Source: Thermoanaerobaculia bacterium
GTDB taxonomy: Bacteria > Acidobacteriota > Thermoanaerobaculia > Multivoradales > JAIOJS01
Reading direction: 5' to 3'
Length of the DNA stretch: 64,000 nucleotides
Assembly: GCA_030429235.1 (NCBI GenBank)
Contig: JAUIDB010000001.1
Location: 283,696 to 347,695 of the forward strand
A model generated the notes under the pieces. That model did no database searches, was not told the DNA's origin, and saw only the letters and a program-made list of their open reading frames with translations. The translations under genes were made by a program, and so were the position numbers. Positions 30,050-38,485 of the stretch are shown here, piece by piece; within the stretch, counting starts at the first letter, position 1; each line of letters opens with the position of its first letter.

Positions 30050-30571
30050 TCAGGGCACCGCACTGCCTTCGAAACGGAGGCGCGCATCCTCGAGCTCCAG
30101 CAGGTCGCCGAGTTCGAAGAGGTTGCGGTAGCCGTAGGCCCACAGGGTAGCGAAGGTGGGCAGGTTGAGCGCCGCCGGAGGCAGCTTGGTGGGGAAGGGC
30201 TGCTCGTCGTTGGTGAAGTTGTTGTTGCAGTAGATGTAGATCGGTCGATCGGGGTCGCCGATCACCCGCTGCAGGCTCTCACTGGTGAGGTCAGAAAAGT
30301 TGAGGTGCACGGCGCCGGCCAGGTGCATCTGCTCGAAGGCGGCGGCGCTTCGGGTGTCGAGCAGGACCGCTTCGGGTCGCTTCGAGAGGACGAGGAAGTC
30401 CTCGATCGAGAGCAGTCTGCCCTCTCGCTCGGTCATCGCCTCGCCGGCCACTTCGAGGAACGCGGCGGCGTCGATGCTCGCTTGCGTAGGCGCCTGCGGC
30501 TGGGCGAACCCGTAGGAGGCTACCAGCAGCAGCGTCAGGGAGAGGGTGGTGGTCAGGGTGCGAGTGGACAT
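30050..30571 (-). CDS. Exported rhodanese-like protein
   Basis: Periplasmic protein of 173 residues with a signal peptide (ending near YGFAQPQ). The rhodanese fold is seen in AVLLDTRSAAAFEQMHLAGAVHLNFSDL, and the active-site loop reads YIYCNNNFTNDEQPF, with the cysteine expected to carry persulfide sulfur. The active loop is longer than in small rhodaneses and the region after it (LPPAALNLPTFATLWAYGYRNLFELGDLL) keeps the C-terminal strand/helix pattern. Substrate unknown. Converges with the VWA gene nine bases away. Confidence 0.85.
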   Translation of the reverse strand: MSTRTLTTTLSLTLLLVASYGFAQPQAPTQASIDAAAFLEVAGEAMTEREGRLLSIEDFLVLSKRPEAVLLDTRSAAAFEQMHLAGAVHLNFSDLTSESLQRVIGDPDRPIYIYCNNNFTNDEQPFPTKLPPAALNLPTFATLWAYGYRNLFELGDLLELEDARLRFEGSAVP

Positions 30572-30622
30572 GGCGGCCTCCTTTGCAGGCTTTCATGAGC
30601 ACAGCGCGTGCCAAGTGGAGAA

Positions 30623-31273
30623 TCAGTCGCTGACCGGGGTGTAGAACTCGGTACCGTGGATCGGCCGGGAGATCTTGGCGATCAGATCCTCGAGGTCTTC
30701 GCTCTTGTGCACGAAGTCGATATGGCGCGTGTCGACCACCAGCAGGGGAGAGCGATCGTAGTAGTGGTAGAAGTGGTGGTAGGCGTCGATCAACTCGGCC
30801 AGGTACTTCTCGGAGATGTTCTTCTCCATCGGCCGCTGGCGGCGCCCGATCCGTTCCATGCAGGTCTTGACGTCGGCCACCAGGTAGACCACCAGGTCGG
30901 GGGTTCGGACCTGTGGCTCCAGCAGCTCGTAGAGCTTGTTGTAGAGTGCCAGTTCGTCGTCGGTCAGGTTGAGGTAGGCGAACACCCGGTCCTTCTGGAA
31001 GGCATAGTCCGAGATCACCAGACGATCGAACAGACCCCGCTGCAGGAGATCTTGCTGCTGCTTGAACCGTGACAGCAGGAAGTACAGCTGGGTCTGGAAG
31101 GCGGTGCCGGGGCGATCGCGGTAGAAATCCGCCAAGAAGGGGTTGTTGACGTCCTCGAGCAGTTTGACGCCCTCGAACCGCTCGCTGAGCATCTCGACCA
31201 ACGACGTCTTCCCTACCCCGATCGGCCCTTCGATGGTCAGGTAGGAGAAGGGGAGAGCCGGTTTGTCGCTCAC
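30623..31273 (-). CDS. Deoxynucleoside kinase (dAdo/dGuo/dCyd kinase family)
   Basis: Cytoplasmic salvage kinase of 216 residues. The P-loop is EGPIGVGKTSL near the N-terminus, the substrate-binding region includes QTQLYFLLSRFKQQ, the DRS-like motif is DRLVISDYAFQKDR, and the LID has the arginine cluster CMERIGRRQRPMEKNI. It phosphorylates deoxynucleosides using ATP, but purine or pyrimidine preference cannot be read from these motifs. The GTG at 31273 has GGAG upstream and lies 22 bases after mqnE, so it is probably co-transcribed. The longer frame upstream is a shadow of mqnE. Confidence 0.9.
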   Translation of the reverse strand: MSDKPALPFSYLTIEGPIGVGKTSLVEMLSERFEGVKLLEDVNNPFLADFYRDRPGTAFQTQLYFLLSRFKQQQDLLQRGLFDRLVISDYAFQKDRVFAYLNLTDDELALYNKLYELLEPQVRTPDLVVYLVADVKTCMERIGRRQRPMEKNISEKYLAELIDAYHHFYHYYDRSPLLVVDTRHIDFVHKSEDLEDLIAKISRPIHGTEFYTPVSD

Positions 31274-31295
31274 GATGCTCCGTTCCCGGTCGCCG

Positions 31296-32423
31296 TCAAG
31301 CCGAGGCGGCGACTGGCCGCTCCACCCGGTTGTAGAGAGTGTCGCGCTCGACCGGCTCGAACCCGGCCTCGCGTACGATGCGCTCGAGTTCGGACCGCGA
31401 CATCTTCTGCTCGGTCGAGGCACCGGCCATGTGGTAGATCGTCTCCTCGACCACGGTTCCGTCGATGTCGTTGGCTCCAAAGGAGAGCGACACCTGGGCG
31501 AGCTTCGGGGTGATCATGATCCAGTAGGCCTTGATGTGCGGGAAGTTGTCGAGTACCAGGCGAGCCGTGGCCAGATGGCGGAGGTCCTCGGTCCCGGTGG
31601 TGTGGTACTTCAGCCCCATGTAGTTGTTCTCGGGGTGGTAGGCGAGTGGGATGAAGGTGTTGAACCCGCCGGTGTCGTCCTGCAGCGTACGCAACCGCAT
31701 CAGGTGGTCGACCTTGTGTTCGATCCCTTCGACGTGCCCGTACAGCATCGTGGCGTTGCTCTTCAGGCCGAGTTGGTGGGCCTGTCGGTGGACCTCGATC
31801 CACTCGTTGGCGTCGAGCTTGCCGTCACAGATGATCTGGCGGACCTCCTCGTGGAAGATCTCCGCCCCGCCCCCCGGCAACGAACCGAGCCCGGCCTCGC
31901 GGAGTCGCACCAGGACCTCCTCGATCGACAGTTTGTGCAGCTTGGCGAAGAACCCGATCTCGATCGCGGTGAAGGCCTTCAGGTGGACGTCGGGGAACCG
32001 TTGCTTCAGACCGCGCAGCATCTCCTCGTACCAGGGGAGGTCGAGTTCGGCGTGCAGACCGGACACGATGTGGAACTCGGTCACGGCATTGCCACCCTGT
32101 TGCGCCGCGTGCTCGTAGACCTCCTCGTGCGACATCTTCCAGGCGTGGGCCTCGCCGGGCAGGGCGGCGAAACTGCAGAACTTGCAGTTGTAGGTGTAGA
32201 CGCAGAGGTTGGTGGGATTGATGTGGCGGTTCAGATTGAAGTAGGCGATGTTGCCGTGCCGCTCGCGACGGACCACGTTGGCCAGTTGGCCCAGGTGGAG
32301 CAGGTCGGGAGTCTCGAAGCAGAGGGTCGCGTCGGCCGCGTCGAGACGCACGCCGTCGCGGACCTTGGCGGCCAGGTCCCGCAGCGGAGAGGGAAAGTGA
32401 GAGGGGTCGAGTGCGCTTCGCAT
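31296..32423 (-). CDS. mqnE: Aminofutalosine synthase MqnE (radical SAM)
   Basis: First radical-SAM step of the futalosine route to menaquinone: joins S-adenosylmethionine's adenosyl radical to carboxyvinyloxy-benzoate. The protein has 375 residues. MqnE landmarks are LLHLGQLANVVRRERHGNIAYFN, NRHINPTN, TEFHIVSGLH, and LKSNATMLYGHVE. The cluster cysteines appear as CVYTYNCKFC, that is C-x5-C-x2-C; radical SAM enzymes usually have C-x3-C-x2-C, so two residues seem inserted. The ATG at 32423 is used; a longer frame upstream has no support. The presence of mqnE implies respiration through menaquinone. Other mqn genes are not in this window. Confidence 0.93.
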   Translation of the reverse strand: MRSALDPSHFPSPLRDLAAKVRDGVRLDAADATLCFETPDLLHLGQLANVVRRERHGNIAYFNLNRHINPTNLCVYTYNCKFCSFAALPGEAHAWKMSHEEVYEHAAQQGGNAVTEFHIVSGLHAELDLPWYEEMLRGLKQRFPDVHLKAFTAIEIGFFAKLHKLSIEEVLVRLREAGLGSLPGGGAEIFHEEVRQIICDGKLDANEWIEVHRQAHQLGLKSNATMLYGHVEGIEHKVDHLMRLRTLQDDTGGFNTFIPLAYHPENNYMGLKYHTTGTEDLRHLATARLVLDNFPHIKAYWIMITPKLAQVSLSFGANDIDGTVVEETIYHMAGASTEQKMSRSELERIVREAGFEPVERDTLYNRVERPVAASA

Positions 32424-32479
32424 AGAGACGGGATTATAGCCGCTCACCGAGTCGTAGCAGGCCGAGTCTGGTCCGGCGG

Positions 32480-32854
32480 TCAGGCTTCGAGCAGAAGGTC
32501 GCGGTAGCGCCACTCCAGGCCCGCCAGCCCGCCGACGAAAAGGGCTTCGCCCGCCGTGTGAGCCAGGCCCCAGAAGCTAGCCTGGTCGAAGTAGAGGATG
32601 GTCCAGCGGATGCAGAGGACTGCCCAGGCGGCGTTGGCGACGATCAGCAGCAGGATCAGGGCGCGGGGCCTTCGGACCCGGCGCGCCAGGGAGAGGGAGT
32701 AGAGGCCGTAGCCGAGGTTGCAGACCCCCATCAGCAGCACGAGTTGCCGCGGCAGCTGGTACCACGGGGTCAACCAGGGGCCTCCGATCAGCAGGATCAG
32801 GCCCACCAGGGCCCCGGCCGAGCCGTCCGTCCAGAGAAGTCGCTTCTGCCACAT
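32480..32854 (-). CDS. Four-helix membrane protein, function unknown
   Basis: Protein of 124 residues with four hydrophobic segments: ALVGLILLIGGPWLTPWY, LVLLMGVCNLGYGLYSLSL, ALILLLIVANAAWAVLCI, and a last one around FWGLAHTAGEALFVGGLAGLEW. Short charged loops separate them. No catalytic motif was seen. Similar small four-helix proteins are common and uncharacterised. ATG 32854 has a GAGAG stretch upstream. Confidence 0.72.
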   Translation of the reverse strand: MWQKRLLWTDGSAGALVGLILLIGGPWLTPWYQLPRQLVLLMGVCNLGYGLYSLSLARRVRRPRALILLLIVANAAWAVLCIRWTILYFDQASFWGLAHTAGEALFVGGLAGLEWRYRDLLLEA

Positions 32855-32922
32855 GGTGATCTCTCGATTCGTCCTCGGGGAGCCGCTCCCTGCGACCTGA
32901 CGAGCGGGAAGCCTACCTCAGT

Positions 32923-33462
32923 CTAGCGAGGAGCGAAGCCCCACGGTACGGCGGAGAAACCGTGGCGCTGGCGCCAGGCGCTCAACTGTCCCCCGTGGTG
33001 GCCCTCGTGGAACACCAGACTCTGCAGGTGGTGGCCGAGGGTCGGCTGGCTGGTGGCGAGCAGGGGGTCGGCGAGCGGTCGAGCCAGGCCGTCGGTCGGC
33101 AGATTCGCCAGGGCTCCATCGCGCTCGGAGCCGGTCGCTCGCAGACGGTCGCGCACGGTGGTGGGAGCGAGATCGTAGGCCGCGGCCGAGGCCCGGGGGC
33201 GGGCACCGGGGCCGAAGTCGGCGAGTAGTACGGCGAAGTCTTCGGGCAGAGCGTCGGCCTGCAGGAGATGGAGGAGGTAGTGGTCGGCGAGAAGGAGGTG
33301 GCCCAGGATCCACGCCGGGTGGGTCTCGCCCTCGTGGTCCTGTCGGCACCAGTCGATCTTCTCGAGGTCGTCGGTCATCGACAGGGTTTGGCGGCGCACC
33401 AGGTGCAGGGCCCAGGCGAGGGGTCGGGACGACGAGAGGGATTCGGTCGGCGTTGCGCTCAT
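32923..33462 (-). CDS. DinB/YfiT-fold putative metalloenzyme
   Basis: Four-helix-bundle protein of 179 residues. Three histidines in the expected places could bind a metal: HPAWILGHLLLADHY in helix 2 and FHEGHHGGQLSAWRQ in the last helix. DinB-fold proteins include thiol S-transferases using bacillithiol, mycothiol or glutathione, but most are unassigned. The start at 33462 is chosen because the helix-1 sequence begins just after it; upstream sequence belongs to the next gene. One of three DinB-fold genes in this window (others at 35376 and 39959). Confidence 0.88.
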   Translation of the reverse strand: MSATPTESLSSSRPLAWALHLVRRQTLSMTDDLEKIDWCRQDHEGETHPAWILGHLLLADHYLLHLLQADALPEDFAVLLADFGPGARPRASAAAYDLAPTTVRDRLRATGSERDGALANLPTDGLARPLADPLLATSQPTLGHHLQSLVFHEGHHGGQLSAWRQRHGFSAVPWGFAPR

Positions 33463-33472
33463 GGGGGCGATT

Positions 33473-34840
33473 CTACGGGCGCGATATCGGCGTCGCCTCC
33501 AAGGGGTGCTGCGGGTCGACCAGGGCATCGAACTCGGAAGGTGGGTCGAGGTCGAGCCGGGTGAATTCGCTCCAGGCCACGTAGGTGGGTTCGCTGCTGC
33601 CACCGAAGACCAGCAGGCCGCCGTTGCGCTCTCCCAGGTCACCCCGAGCTTCCAGGGCGAGGGACTCTCCGCCGTGGAGGTGGAGCCGGAACCCGTCGGC
33701 GTCGGCCCGTCGTTCGAGCGACGCGATCTGGCCGAAGGGGATCGAGTAGTGGATCCCGGCGGCGGGAGCATCGAGGGTCTCGGTGGTCTCGCTCTCGTCG
33801 AGGTCGTAGACCAGCTGTCCCCGGAGGACGGTGCCGTCGCCGAGAGTGATGCTGCCGGTCACCAGGCTGCCGGGGAGATAGGTCTCGTAGGAGGCGAGTT
33901 CCCCTTCGTCCTCCAGATCGACCCGCTGGATGGAAGACCAGGAGACCAGGACCCGACCGTACCGTGGGTCGTCGACGTAGACGCCGCGATGGTCGACTCC
34001 GGTTTCGCGGGTTCCGCTCAACCCCATCTCTCGTCCGTCGCGCAGCACCACCTGTACGCCGTCTGCACCGTGGCGTGCGATCGAGCGGATCGTGTCGTAG
34101 GGCAGGCTGACGGGGCCCTCCGCGGTAGCCCCGTCGAGTTGGTCCGTCACCAGGCTGTCCTGCCGGTTCCACTGCAGGGGTCCCGCGAACACCGCCTGTC
34201 GAGTGTAGACGCGACCGAACAGGGGAGCGGGGGCGCTTCCTGCCTCCGGGGGAGCGAAGAACTCGATCGAACGGATCTGGCGGCTGCCGAGGTCGGTGAC
34301 ACCCCGGTCCTCGTCCCAGATGCGCAGACCGTCGTCGAAGTCGCTGGCCTCCAGTCGGTCGAGCTGGAAGACCGTGCCGCTCTTGGTCGTGACCCGCACC
34401 TCCACCGCATTGGCCTCGATGCGACGGAGATCTCCGAAGCGCGCCATGAAGAAGCGACCGAGGTCCCGCTGCCGCTCCCGCGAAGCGAGCTCGAGCCCGA
34501 GGAACCGGATCGGCCGGCGTTCGGTGGTCGCGGACTCCGGGGCGTGGGAGGCCCAGACGTTGAGGCTCTTGCGGCCGTTGAACGTATGGTGCCAGAGCGC
34601 CTCTTCGTCACCGCCGAAGCGCAGCCGGCCCTCGAACTCGACGCCGTCGAGCCGGGTGACCCGGCCGTAGAGGAAGCCGCTGAGCGACACGGTGGAGTCC
34701 GTCGTCAGGGCCGTGGTCTCCGGGGGGAGCGGTGCCGGGCTCGGGGGTGAGACAACCTCCTCCGACCTCCCGGCGAGGAACAGGACGAGGGCCGCCCCGA
34801 GGACGACGCAGAAAGCACACAGCAGCAAGAGTCTGTTCAT
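33473..34840 (-). CDS. Exported three-module beta-repeat protein, unknown function
   Basis: Protein of 455 residues with an N-terminal signal anchor (LLLLCAFCVVLGAALVLFLAG). The remainder is three similar beta-rich modules starting near residues 59 (GRVTRLDGVEFEGRLRF), 209 (GRVYTRQAVFAGPLQW) and 329 (GSITLGDGTVLRGQLVY). Each module contains a later strand pair of the form xIxSIxR..GVxVxLRDG and ends in a phrase like VSWSSIQRVDL, VAWSEFTRLDL or LGSRQIRSIEF. No enzyme motif is visible. A periplasmic binding or scaffold role is a guess. It is 10 bases from the DinB gene on the same strand. Confidence 0.75.
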   Translation of the reverse strand: MNRLLLLCAFCVVLGAALVLFLAGRSEEVVSPPSPAPLPPETTALTTDSTVSLSGFLYGRVTRLDGVEFEGRLRFGGDEEALWHHTFNGRKSLNVWASHAPESATTERRPIRFLGLELASRERQRDLGRFFMARFGDLRRIEANAVEVRVTTKSGTVFQLDRLEASDFDDGLRIWDEDRGVTDLGSRQIRSIEFFAPPEAGSAPAPLFGRVYTRQAVFAGPLQWNRQDSLVTDQLDGATAEGPVSLPYDTIRSIARHGADGVQVVLRDGREMGLSGTRETGVDHRGVYVDDPRYGRVLVSWSSIQRVDLEDEGELASYETYLPGSLVTGSITLGDGTVLRGQLVYDLDESETTETLDAPAAGIHYSIPFGQIASLERRADADGFRLHLHGGESLALEARGDLGERNGGLLVFGGSSEPTYVAWSEFTRLDLDPPSEFDALVDPQHPLEATPISRP

Positions 34841-35030
34841 GGTTCGAACTCCCTGGGGTCGCCGCGCACCATCGACCGACCCGGTCGACGGTGGTCTCCC
34901 CGGCTCGGTCGGCGCTGGGTCGCGCCGTGCCCGTGCGGCGATGGCGGCCAGTCTGCGGACCGATCGTGACCAGAAGATGGCTCGGCCGAGGCACGGGAGT
35001 GCCCGGGTTCGCCGGGTGTTCGCGGGGCTC

Positions 35031-35324
35031 CTAGCCCTCGAGGTGGGTCATCTCGTACAGGGAGAACTGCTCGACCAGGCCTTCGGTCGCAGCCTTGTAG
35101 GCCAGCAGGTGGTCGTTCGCCATGTGGGCCTGCCACTGTTCTCGCGACTCCCAGTTCTCGTAGAACATGAAGTGGGCTGGGTTCTCGTGGTCCTGATGCA
35201 GATCGTACTGCAGGCACCCGGACTCGGCGAGCGTTGGCGCCACCAGCTTCTCGAGCTCGGCTTGGACGCGGTCGACAGCGTGGGCCTTGGCGGTGATGTG
35301 GGCGACGATGGTGAGCTTGGGCAT
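35031..35324 (-). CDS. Antibiotic-biosynthesis-monooxygenase (ABM) domain protein
   Basis: Small ferredoxin-like protein of 97 residues. The ABM pattern is clear: LTIVAHITAKAHAVDRVQAEL, TLAESGCLQYDLHQD, FMFYENWESREQWQAHM, and a final strand. Such proteins dimerise and often act on quinones or other small aromatics; YgiN is one relative. The internal ATG at 35324 is chosen because the first strand begins there. Specific substrate unknown. Confidence 0.88.
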   Translation of the reverse strand: MPKLTIVAHITAKAHAVDRVQAELEKLVAPTLAESGCLQYDLHQDHENPAHFMFYENWESREQWQAHMANDHLLAYKAATEGLVEQFSLYEMTHLEG

Positions 35325-35375
35325 GGTGAGATTCTCGGTTCGTTCGGTTCGATGGGTGGACGGAGGCAACGGCCT

Positions 35376-35942
35376 CTAGGAAGACGACACGAGGGCCGCC
35401 TCGACGCGGTCGATCTGCGCCAGATGCTCGAGCGAATGGACCTTGACCCCGATGGCGAAGGCCCGCCAGTGCAGTCGCTCGATCCACTCGAGGACCTCGG
35501 GCTTGCCATCGTCGGCCGCGACCTTGAGGACCATCACGATCGGGATCTCTCGGGGCGTTGCCGCGTCGTCGCCGCGCGCCAACTCGTGCAGGAAGTCGCG
35601 GTGCACGGTACGGAGTTCAGTTACCCGTTCGGCCCAGCCGCGAGCCTGCGGGTCGGGCGAGAGGATGCCGGCGGGAATGGCCTCGCCCGGATCCTGGCCG
35701 GAGAGTGCCGCCCGCAGCTGACCGACGGCTGGGCGGTGGCTTTCGATCAAGTGGTCGACGATCTCGTGCAGGCTCCACTGGTCCGGCGTGGGGCGTGCAC
35801 CGGCCGTGCCGGGATCGATGGTGTCCAGTCTCCGTTCCAGTTGCTCGAAGGTGCGGGCCACGGCCCGGTAGACGGCCGCCGAATCGGCTGACGTTCCCTT
35901 GCGGTCGAGGTAGGCCAGGGCGCGTTCCTGTTCGGGTCTCAT
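35376..35942 (-). CDS. DinB-fold protein
   Basis: Protein of 188 residues with the DinB_2 helical pattern. The metal-ligand histidines would be in WSLHEIVDHLIESHRP and in KVHSLEHLAQIDRVE near the C-terminus. The ATG at 35942 overlaps the stop of the SRPBCC gene (ATGA), so the two are translationally coupled. A possible thiol-dependent detoxification role follows only from the family. Confidence 0.87.
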   Translation of the reverse strand: MRPEQERALAYLDRKGTSADSAAVYRAVARTFEQLERRLDTIDPGTAGARPTPDQWSLHEIVDHLIESHRPAVGQLRAALSGQDPGEAIPAGILSPDPQARGWAERVTELRTVHRDFLHELARGDDAATPREIPIVMVLKVAADDGKPEVLEWIERLHWRAFAIGVKVHSLEHLAQIDRVEAALVSSS

Positions 35943-36436
35943 ACGTCCTCCAAGGTGGGGTCGGCTCGGGCCGCGTCCCGATCGGTACCGAAGTGGTCGG
36001 CGAGATGGCGCAGCCGGCGCCGGGTCTCGGCTCGGAAACGACGGGCGAACCAGGGCTCCAGGAGTCCGGCGGCCCAACGCGGCCAGACCTCGAAGCGAAA
36101 CTTGTAGCTGACGCGGGTCGAGGCGTCAGCGGCGGGCCGTTGGGTGATGGAGGCGACGAACCGGTCGAGGCACCAGGGACCCTGGGTCATCTCGACCGCC
36201 GCCACCGTGGGACGCTGGAAGCTGATGTAGACGGTTCGCATCCCGAAACCTCCGTTCCGCCAGTGGGCGGCGCAGTAGGTCGAGACCCCGACCGCCGCTC
36301 GGTCGGCGCCGGACTCGATCTCGGCGCGGCGCAAGAAGGGGTCCCACTCGAGTCGCCGATCGTAGTCGTGCACCAGATCGAACACCTCCTCGGGCGGGGC
36401 GGCGACGAGCACGCTCTCCTCGATGCGACGACTCAT
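35939..36436 (-). CDS. SRPBCC/START-like ligand-binding protein
   Basis: Protein of 165 residues with the helix-grip fold shared by polyketide cyclases and AHSA1-like proteins. It opens with RIEESVLVAAPPEEVFDLVHDYDRRLEWDPFL, the usual first strand and helices, and ends in a long basic helix (RRFRAETRRRLRHLADHF). It could bind a hydrophobic small molecule. The ATG at 36436 has GAGG upstream; a GTG 18 bases earlier is also in frame. It is coupled to the DinB gene downstream. Confidence 0.85.
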   Translation of the reverse strand: MSRRIEESVLVAAPPEEVFDLVHDYDRRLEWDPFLRRAEIESGADRAAVGVSTYCAAHWRNGGFGMRTVYISFQRPTVAAVEMTQGPWCLDRFVASITQRPAADASTRVSYKFRFEVWPRWAAGLLEPWFARRFRAETRRRLRHLADHFGTDRDAARADPTLEDV

Positions 36437-36550
36437 GCGGCCTCGGGGCACCAATCGGCCGCGCGGGGGAAGGGTCGTTGGGTAGGGAGGATCGAGGTCA
36501 TGACCGCAGCTTACCGGAGTGCCGCGTTTCTGCGAGCCGAGGACGTGACC

Positions 36551-36862
36551 TCAATCGCCCTCTTTTCGATGGTAGATGCCGCGCCCGGGCAGCGCCCGGA
36601 AGGGTTCGAATCCCTGCCCTACGGTCACCACCGAACGACAGTCGACGGGTCGTGCCTGAAGGGCCTGGAACTCGAAGAGGGCGTCGTCGATCTCCGCACG
36701 GTCGTCGGCACTCTCCTCGGCGAGCATAAAGTGGAACGTAGCGGCGTCGGGAGTGGCTTGGTCGAGGGTCACGGCCCGCAGGTTGGGCGAGATCCCGCCG
36801 TAGAGGGCTTGCACCATACAGAGGACGTACCAGTTCTCGAGTTCGGATCGGGGAGAGTCCAC
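36551..36862 (-). CDS. Short immunity-like protein (SPNLRAV...YHRKE type), start uncertain
   Basis: About 103 residues when begun at GTG 36862; TTG and ATG alternatives exist because the frame has no well-supported start. The sequence pattern, WYVLCMVQALYGGISPNLRAV ..., an acidic middle (EESADDRAEIDDALFEF) and the end GRGIYHRKEGD, resembles a family of small acidic proteins often placed near polymorphic toxins as presumed immunity factors. No toxin gene is visible here. The family is recalled from pattern only, and the role is uncertain. Divergent from the zinc-ribbon gene at 36957. Confidence 0.6.
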   Translation of the reverse strand: MDSPRSELENWYVLCMVQALYGGISPNLRAVTLDQATPDAATFHFMLAEESADDRAEIDDALFEFQALQARPVDCRSVVTVGQGFEPFRALPGRGIYHRKEGD

Positions 36863-36956
36863 CGGCTCAGTATCTGCGATCTTCGGGTCCAGAGCCAGGA
36901 AATAGCCCGCGAGCCGGAGCCGTAGGTTCTGATGACCCAAGTAAAGGAGCCCATCC

Positions 36957-37136
36957 GTGATCCGACTCGAAGAGCGCAACGACGTCACCCCCATCTGCCC
37001 CCACTGCGAACGCCCCCAGCGCGAGCTCTCGTACCGCTCCGCCACTTCGACCTTCGGCAAGCGCTACATCTACTTCTGCCAGCACTGCAAGAAGGTCCTC
37101 GGGGTGTCTCACCGCAAGGGCTTCTGGATGGGCTGA
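36957..37136 (+). CDS. Small zinc-ribbon protein, 59 residues
   Basis: A short gene starting with GTG at 36957, seven bases after a strong AAAGGAG site. It has two CxxC knuckles, ICPHCERP near residue 14 and FCQHCKKV near residue 41, so it should bind one zinc ion. It ends in GVSHRKGFWMG, which recurs in a family of small bacterial zinc ribbons of unknown function. Codon use matches neighbours. A nucleic-acid or protein-interaction adaptor role is possible but unproven. Confidence 0.85.
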   Translation: MIRLEERNDVTPICPHCERPQRELSYRSATSTFGKRYIYFCQHCKKVLGVSHRKGFWMG

Positions 37137-37193
37137 GACTCCGACTCGGCGGAGAGCCGGCCGGCGCTGCGGCACTGAGGGTTCGTCGGAGGC

Positions 37194-38474
37194 TCACTCG
37201 CCCTCGGCGCCGAGGCGCCGGTCGAGCAGCTGCCGCACCGCCTGATTGGGAGCCCGGCTCCGGGCTGCCGCGCGGTGGCGCTCGGCCTGCTCCGAATCAC
37301 CGAGCCGCCGGTACAGGTCGGCGCGAACCGCGGACCAGAGGTAGCTGTCGGCGAGCCACTTCGGCGGCTCGAACTCGTCGAGCACGGCCAACCCCGCCGC
37401 CGCGCCTTGCCATTCGGCGGTGGCCACGGCGCGGTTGAGCCGATGAACGGGCGAAGCCTGCATCCGTTCGAGCCGGGCGTAGTAGCGTGCGATCTCCGAC
37501 CACCGGGTGTCGGCCAACGTCGGAGCCAGGCAGTGCTCCGCCGCGATGGCGGCCTCCGCGTGGTAGGGCGAGAAGTGGTCACCCTGCGCGGACTCCGCCA
37601 GGTACTCCAGGCCCAACTCGATCTCCGCTGGATCCCACTGCCGACGATCCTGCTGTTCGAGGAGCAGGAGGGCACCCCTGGCGTCGTGTCGCGACGCCAG
37701 GCGAGCCGCGTGGAGGTGCATCAGAGCCAGCAGGGCCAGCGTGGCGGGCGTTCGTCCACTCGGGTGGTGGATCAACACCGTGGTCAGGCGAATGGCCTCG
37801 CGGCAGAGGTCGTGACGGATCGCTGCCTCGGGCTGGCAGGAGAGGTGCCCCTCGGTGAAGAGCAGGTAGAGGACCCGATGCACCGCCGCGAGACGGGTAA
37901 CGTACTGCTCGCTGTCCAGGACGAGGACGCCGGGCCCGACATCGCGCAGTCGCGACCGAGCGCGCTGCAGTCGTTTGTAGACGTTGGCCTCGGAGGTGAA
38001 CAGTCGCAACGCGATCTCGCGCACGTCGAAGCCGCACGACGTCTTGAGGGCGAGGACGATCTGGGAGGTGGGCGGGAGCGAGTCGTCGCAGCAGACGAAG
38101 AGCATGCGCAAGAGATCGTCCTGCATCTCACCCGCCAGAGCGGCCTCCGCCTCGGGGTCCGACGCACGCGACGTCTCCGCGGCGACCCGTCCGAGGATCC
38201 GGTGCCGGCGAGTTCCTCCCCGCAACTCGTCCAGGAGCCGATTCTGGGCCACGCGGTAGAGCCAGGCTGAGGGGTGGGTAGGTACCCCCGCCACGGTCCA
38301 ACGCTGCAGCGCCGTCAACAGAGCGGACTGAGCAGCGTCCTCGACCCGCTCGAGGTGACGCACCCCGACGCGGCGCGTCAGGGTGGCCACCAAACGGCCG
38401 TACTCATGGCGAAAGAAGCCCTCGACCAGGGGACGGGTCGGAGTCGCCTCGGATGAGTGCGAGGGGGCGCTCAA
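37194..38474 (-). CDS. ECF42-type RNA polymerase sigma factor with TPR-like C-terminal extension
   Basis: Protein of 426 residues. Residues of about 15-175 hold sigma-70 regions 2 and 4: EDAAQSALLTALQRW, PSAWLYRVAQNRLLDELR, then LALKTSCGFDVREIALRLFTSEANVYKRLQRARSRLR. The remaining 240 residues form an alpha-helical TPR-like extension ending AVRQLLDRRLG. This architecture, together with a DGPF-domain gene immediately upstream (38486), matches the ECF42 group of sigma factors, which lack a classical anti-sigma and are thought to be controlled by the C-terminal extension. It probably transcribes the DGPF gene and itself. Confidence 0.93.
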   Translation of the reverse strand: MSAPSHSSEATPTRPLVEGFFRHEYGRLVATLTRRVGVRHLERVEDAAQSALLTALQRWTVAGVPTHPSAWLYRVAQNRLLDELRGGTRRHRILGRVAAETSRASDPEAEAALAGEMQDDLLRMLFVCCDDSLPPTSQIVLALKTSCGFDVREIALRLFTSEANVYKRLQRARSRLRDVGPGVLVLDSEQYVTRLAAVHRVLYLLFTEGHLSCQPEAAIRHDLCREAIRLTTVLIHHPSGRTPATLALLALMHLHAARLASRHDARGALLLLEQQDRRQWDPAEIELGLEYLAESAQGDHFSPYHAEAAIAAEHCLAPTLADTRWSEIARYYARLERMQASPVHRLNRAVATAEWQGAAAGLAVLDEFEPPKWLADSYLWSAVRADLYRRLGDSEQAERHRAAARSRAPNQAVRQLLDRRLGAEGE

Positions 38475-38485
38475 GGTGCCGGTGC

